Below, piece by piece: positions 62,161 through 64,000 of a stretch of DNA of 64,000 nt. The DNA lies in NCBI GenBank assembly GCA_963739375.1, contig CAVUAF010000015.1, positions 186,001-250,000 on the forward strand, given 5' to 3'. Within the stretch, counting starts at the first letter, position 1. Each line of letters starts with the position of its first letter. A program made the translations under genes and the position numbers. Under the pieces are notes generated by a model. That model was not told the DNA's origin and made no database searches. It saw only the letters and a list, made by a program, of their open reading frames with translations. The DNA comes from CAVUAF01 sp963739375 (GTDB lineage: Bacteria; Acidobacteriota; Terriglobia; Terriglobales; Acidobacteriaceae).

Positions 62161-64000
62161 CTGGAATTTACGGAACAATACGACGTGGTGGTAGTGGGGG
62201 CGGGACATGCCGGCTGCGAAGCGGCCATGGCCGCGGCGCGCTTGGGCCTGCGGACGGCGCTGTTCACGCTGAATGTCGACCTGATCGCGCAGATGTCGTG
62301 CAATCCGGCGGTGGGCGGGATCGCCAAGGGCCACCTGGTGCGCGAGATCGACGCGCTGGGCGGCATCATGGGGGAGGTGACGGACGCGGTCGGGATTCAG
62401 TTCCGGCTGCTGAACACGTCGCGCGGCCCGGCGGTGTGGTCGCCGCGCGCGCAGTGCGACAAGCAGCAGTACCGCGTCAAAATGCGCGAGGTGCTGGAGT
62501 CGCAGCCGAACCTCACCATCAAGCAGGCGGAGGTGGCGGAGCTGATTGTGGAGCAGTTCTCAGTTCCCAGTTCTCAGTTCGCAGAAAACCACGCGGGCGT
62601 GACTGAGAACCGAGAACTGAGAACTGGGAACTCGCGCGCACGCGGCGTCCGGCTGCGGGATGGGCGCACGGTGGGGGCGCAGGCGGTGATCATCACCACC
62701 GGGACGTTTCTCAACGGGCTGATTCACTGCGGCGAGCAGCAATACCCGGCGGGACGCTCGGGCGAGCCGCCATCGCAGTTGCTGGGCGAGTCGCTGAAGC
62801 GGCTGGGGCTGCGCGGCTGCCGGCTGAAGACGGGGACGCCGCCGCGGCTCGATGGGCGGACGATCGACTGGTCGCGCTTCACGCCGCAGCCGGGCGACGC
62901 CGACCCCACGCCCTTCAGCTTCCGCACCCGGCGCGTCGCCCACGCGGGACGGCAGGTGCCCTGCTACATCGTGTTCACCACCGAGGAAACGCGGCGCATC
63001 ATCGCCGCCAACGTGCACCGCTCACCCATGTACAGCGGGCAGATCAAGAGTATCGGGCCGCGGTATTGTCCCTCGATCGAGGCCAAGATCGTGAAGTTTC
63101 CCGACAAGCCCACCCACCAGCTCTTCCTCGAGCCCGAAGGGATGAACACGCACGAGATTTATGTGAACGGCATGAGCACCTCGCTGCCGGTGGAGGTGCA
63201 GTTGGCGATGGTGCACTCGGTCCCGGGGCTGGAGCGCGCGGAGATGCTGCGGCCGGGCTACGCCATCGAGTACGACGCCATCGATCCCACCGAGCTGGAG
63301 CGCACGCTGGAGACCAAGCTGATTCGCGGGCTGTACCTGGCGGGCCAGATCAACGGCACCAGTGGCTACGAAGAGGCCGGCTGCCAGGGGCTGATGGCAG
63401 GGATCAATGCCGCGCTCAAGATCCGCGGTGCGGCGCCGCTGGTGCTGGACCGCACCGAGGCGTACATCGGGATCCTGATTGACGACCTGATCTCCAAGGG
63501 CACGAACGAGCCTTACCGCATGTTCACGTCGCGCGCCGAGTTCCGGCTGCACCTGCGCATCGACAACGCCGATCGCCGGCTGACCCCGCACGGACGGCGC
63601 GTGGGGCTGATTTCCGACGCCGCGTGGGCGGACTTCCAGGCCAAGCAGCAGCGGCACGCGCGCCTGCGGCAGGTGCTGGAGACGACGCGGGTGACGGCGG
63701 GAATGCTGGAGGAGATAGAGCAGTCAGCACTCAGCAGTCAGCATTCAGCCGTTGAGGCAAGTGCTCGACCGAGCGGGGATGATTCAGCCGCGGCGGGAAG
63801 TCTCGCCAGCGCGCTGGGCTCCACGCTGGCGCAACTGCTGCGGCGCCCGGACGTCACGATTGAAGACCTGGCGACGGTACTGCGGCGGCTGGAGCCGGCG
63901 TTTTTTGACGGGCGACGACCGCCGGCCGACGTCTCGGCCACCGACCACCGACCAGCGACCAACGGCCGCTCTCTCTACGAAGCGATGGTGCGGGCGGGTG
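62161..64000 (+). CDS. mnmG: tRNA uridine-5-carboxymethylaminomethyl synthase MnmG, partial, with repeat-derived insertions
   Basis: FAD-dependent partner of MnmE. The frame is open to the window end (about 613 codons seen). VVVVGAGHAGCEAAMAAARL binds FAD; NPAVGGIAKGHLVREIDALGG, LNTSRGPAVWSPRAQCDK, RLKTGTPPRLDG, YCPSIEAKIVKF, GLYLAGQINGTSGYEEAGCQ and TSRAEFRLHLR are all present. The only in-frame start after the TAG at 62134 is CTG at 62161; the GTG at 62156 is in another frame. A 79-bp GTTCTCAG inverted repeat is embedded in frame at 62554-62632, and further repeat-like text at 63721-63750 and 63938-63967. Confidence 0.95.
   Translation, partial: MEFTEQYDVVVVGAGHAGCEAAMAAARLGLRTALFTLNVDLIAQMSCNPAVGGIAKGHLVREIDALGGIMGEVTDAVGIQFRLLNTSRGPAVWSPRAQCDKQQYRVKMREVLESQPNLTIKQAEVAELIVEQFSVPSSQFAENHAGVTENRELRTGNSRARGVRLRDGRTVGAQAVIITTGTFLNGLIHCGEQQYPAGRSGEPPSQLLGESLKRLGLRGCRLKTGTPPRLDGRTIDWSRFTPQPGDADPTPFSFRTRRVAHAGRQVPCYIVFTTEETRRIIAANVHRSPMYSGQIKSIGPRYCPSIEAKIVKFPDKPTHQLFLEPEGMNTHEIYVNGMSTSLPVEVQLAMVHSVPGLERAEMLRPGYAIEYDAIDPTELERTLETKLIRGLYLAGQINGTSGYEEAGCQGLMAGINAALKIRGAAPLVLDRTEAYIGILIDDLISKGTNEPYRMFTSRAEFRLHLRIDNADRRLTPHGRRVGLISDAAWADFQAKQQRHARLRQVLETTRVTAGMLEEIEQSALSSQHSAVEASARPSGDDSAAAGSLASALGSTLAQLLRRPDVTIEDLATVLRRLEPAFFDGRRPPADVSATDHRPATNGRSLYEAMVRAG
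62554..62632 (+). repeat. GTTCTCAG/CTGAGAAC inverted repeat inside mnmG
   Basis: Left arm CAGTTCTCAGTTCCCAG... (62554-62580) and right arm GAACCGAGAACTGAGAAC... (62606-62632) can pair around a loop of about 25 nt. It is translated in frame between VAELIVE and RARGVRL, where normal MnmG has only a few residues. Confidence 0.88.
63721..63750 (+). repeat. CAGTCAGCACTCAGCAG text repeat inside mnmG
   Basis: Encodes QSALSSQHSA after the helix LEEIE; the next native segment resumes near TLAQLLRRPDVTIEDLA. A second short text, CCACCGACCACCGACC, is at 63938. Confidence 0.7.

Overview
The window is about 64 kb of high-GC DNA that looks like a chromosome from an Acidobacteriota bacterium, probably class Terriglobia. 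This rests on the proteins (tandem NHL repeats of the TITTVAGNG type, a PEP-CTERM protein, a CBM9/DUF5916 outer-membrane barrel, a DUF2393-like protein) and on intergenic DNA packed with degenerate palindromic and text-like repeats that generate spurious ORFs. No IS element, transposase, prophage, CRISPR array, tRNA or rRNA gene was recognised. This is an origin-proximal housekeeping segment.

Layout. 0.2-5 kb: a secreted protein, a divergent selenocysteine peroxiredoxin, then rpmH-rnpA-yidD-yidC on the minus strand. 5-14 kb: dnaN, three tandem secreted paralogs, a Ycf48-like propeller, mscL and gyrB (many indels). 14.5-27 kb: amidohydrolase, PEP-CTERM protein, KhpB/Jag, msrB, mnmE, a CocE-like hydrolase, a methyltransferase, selD (also with an in-frame UGA), two envelope proteins, an SDR and a response regulator. 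28-31.5 kb: dnaA (many indels), a cupin and a quinone reductase. 32-36 kb: a giant 12-NHL-repeat secreted protein. 36-39.3 kb: parB, parA, three perfect parS sites, a gene-free segment and rsmG. 40-46.6 kb: a membrane protein, a candidate structured RNA, RNase HI, an M28 peptidase, rpe and bamD. 47-57 kb: a glutamine amidotransferase, plsC, a frameshifted conserved gene, coaX-birA-nadC and valS. 57-64 kb: the DUF5916 barrel, ruvB, a thioesterase, a cNMP-DUF1003 membrane protein and the start of mnmG, cut by the window end.

How the genes work together. rpmH/rnpA/yidD/yidC with KhpB serve translation, RNA processing and membrane-protein insertion. dnaA, dnaN, gyrB, parAB-parS and rsmG form the usual origin cluster, here dispersed. 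The plus strand is C-rich left of about 37.4 kb and G-rich right of about 38.7 kb. With parS at 38.15-38.27 kb this puts the likely origin in the gene-free gap between parA and rsmG, not beside dnaA or dnaN. MnmE and MnmG are partners in tRNA wobble-uridine modification, and both carry in-frame insertions derived from the genome's intergenic repeats. A Bcp-type peroxiredoxin and the selenophosphate synthetase that would help supply its selenium both have UGA at the catalytic Cys position, each followed by a SECIS-like hairpin, which is good evidence for a working selenocysteine system.

The most notable observations are the two selenoproteins, the repeat-derived insertions in mnmE and mnmG, the displaced origin, a duplicated and recoded gyrB tail, and a candidate structured RNA near 40.9 kb.
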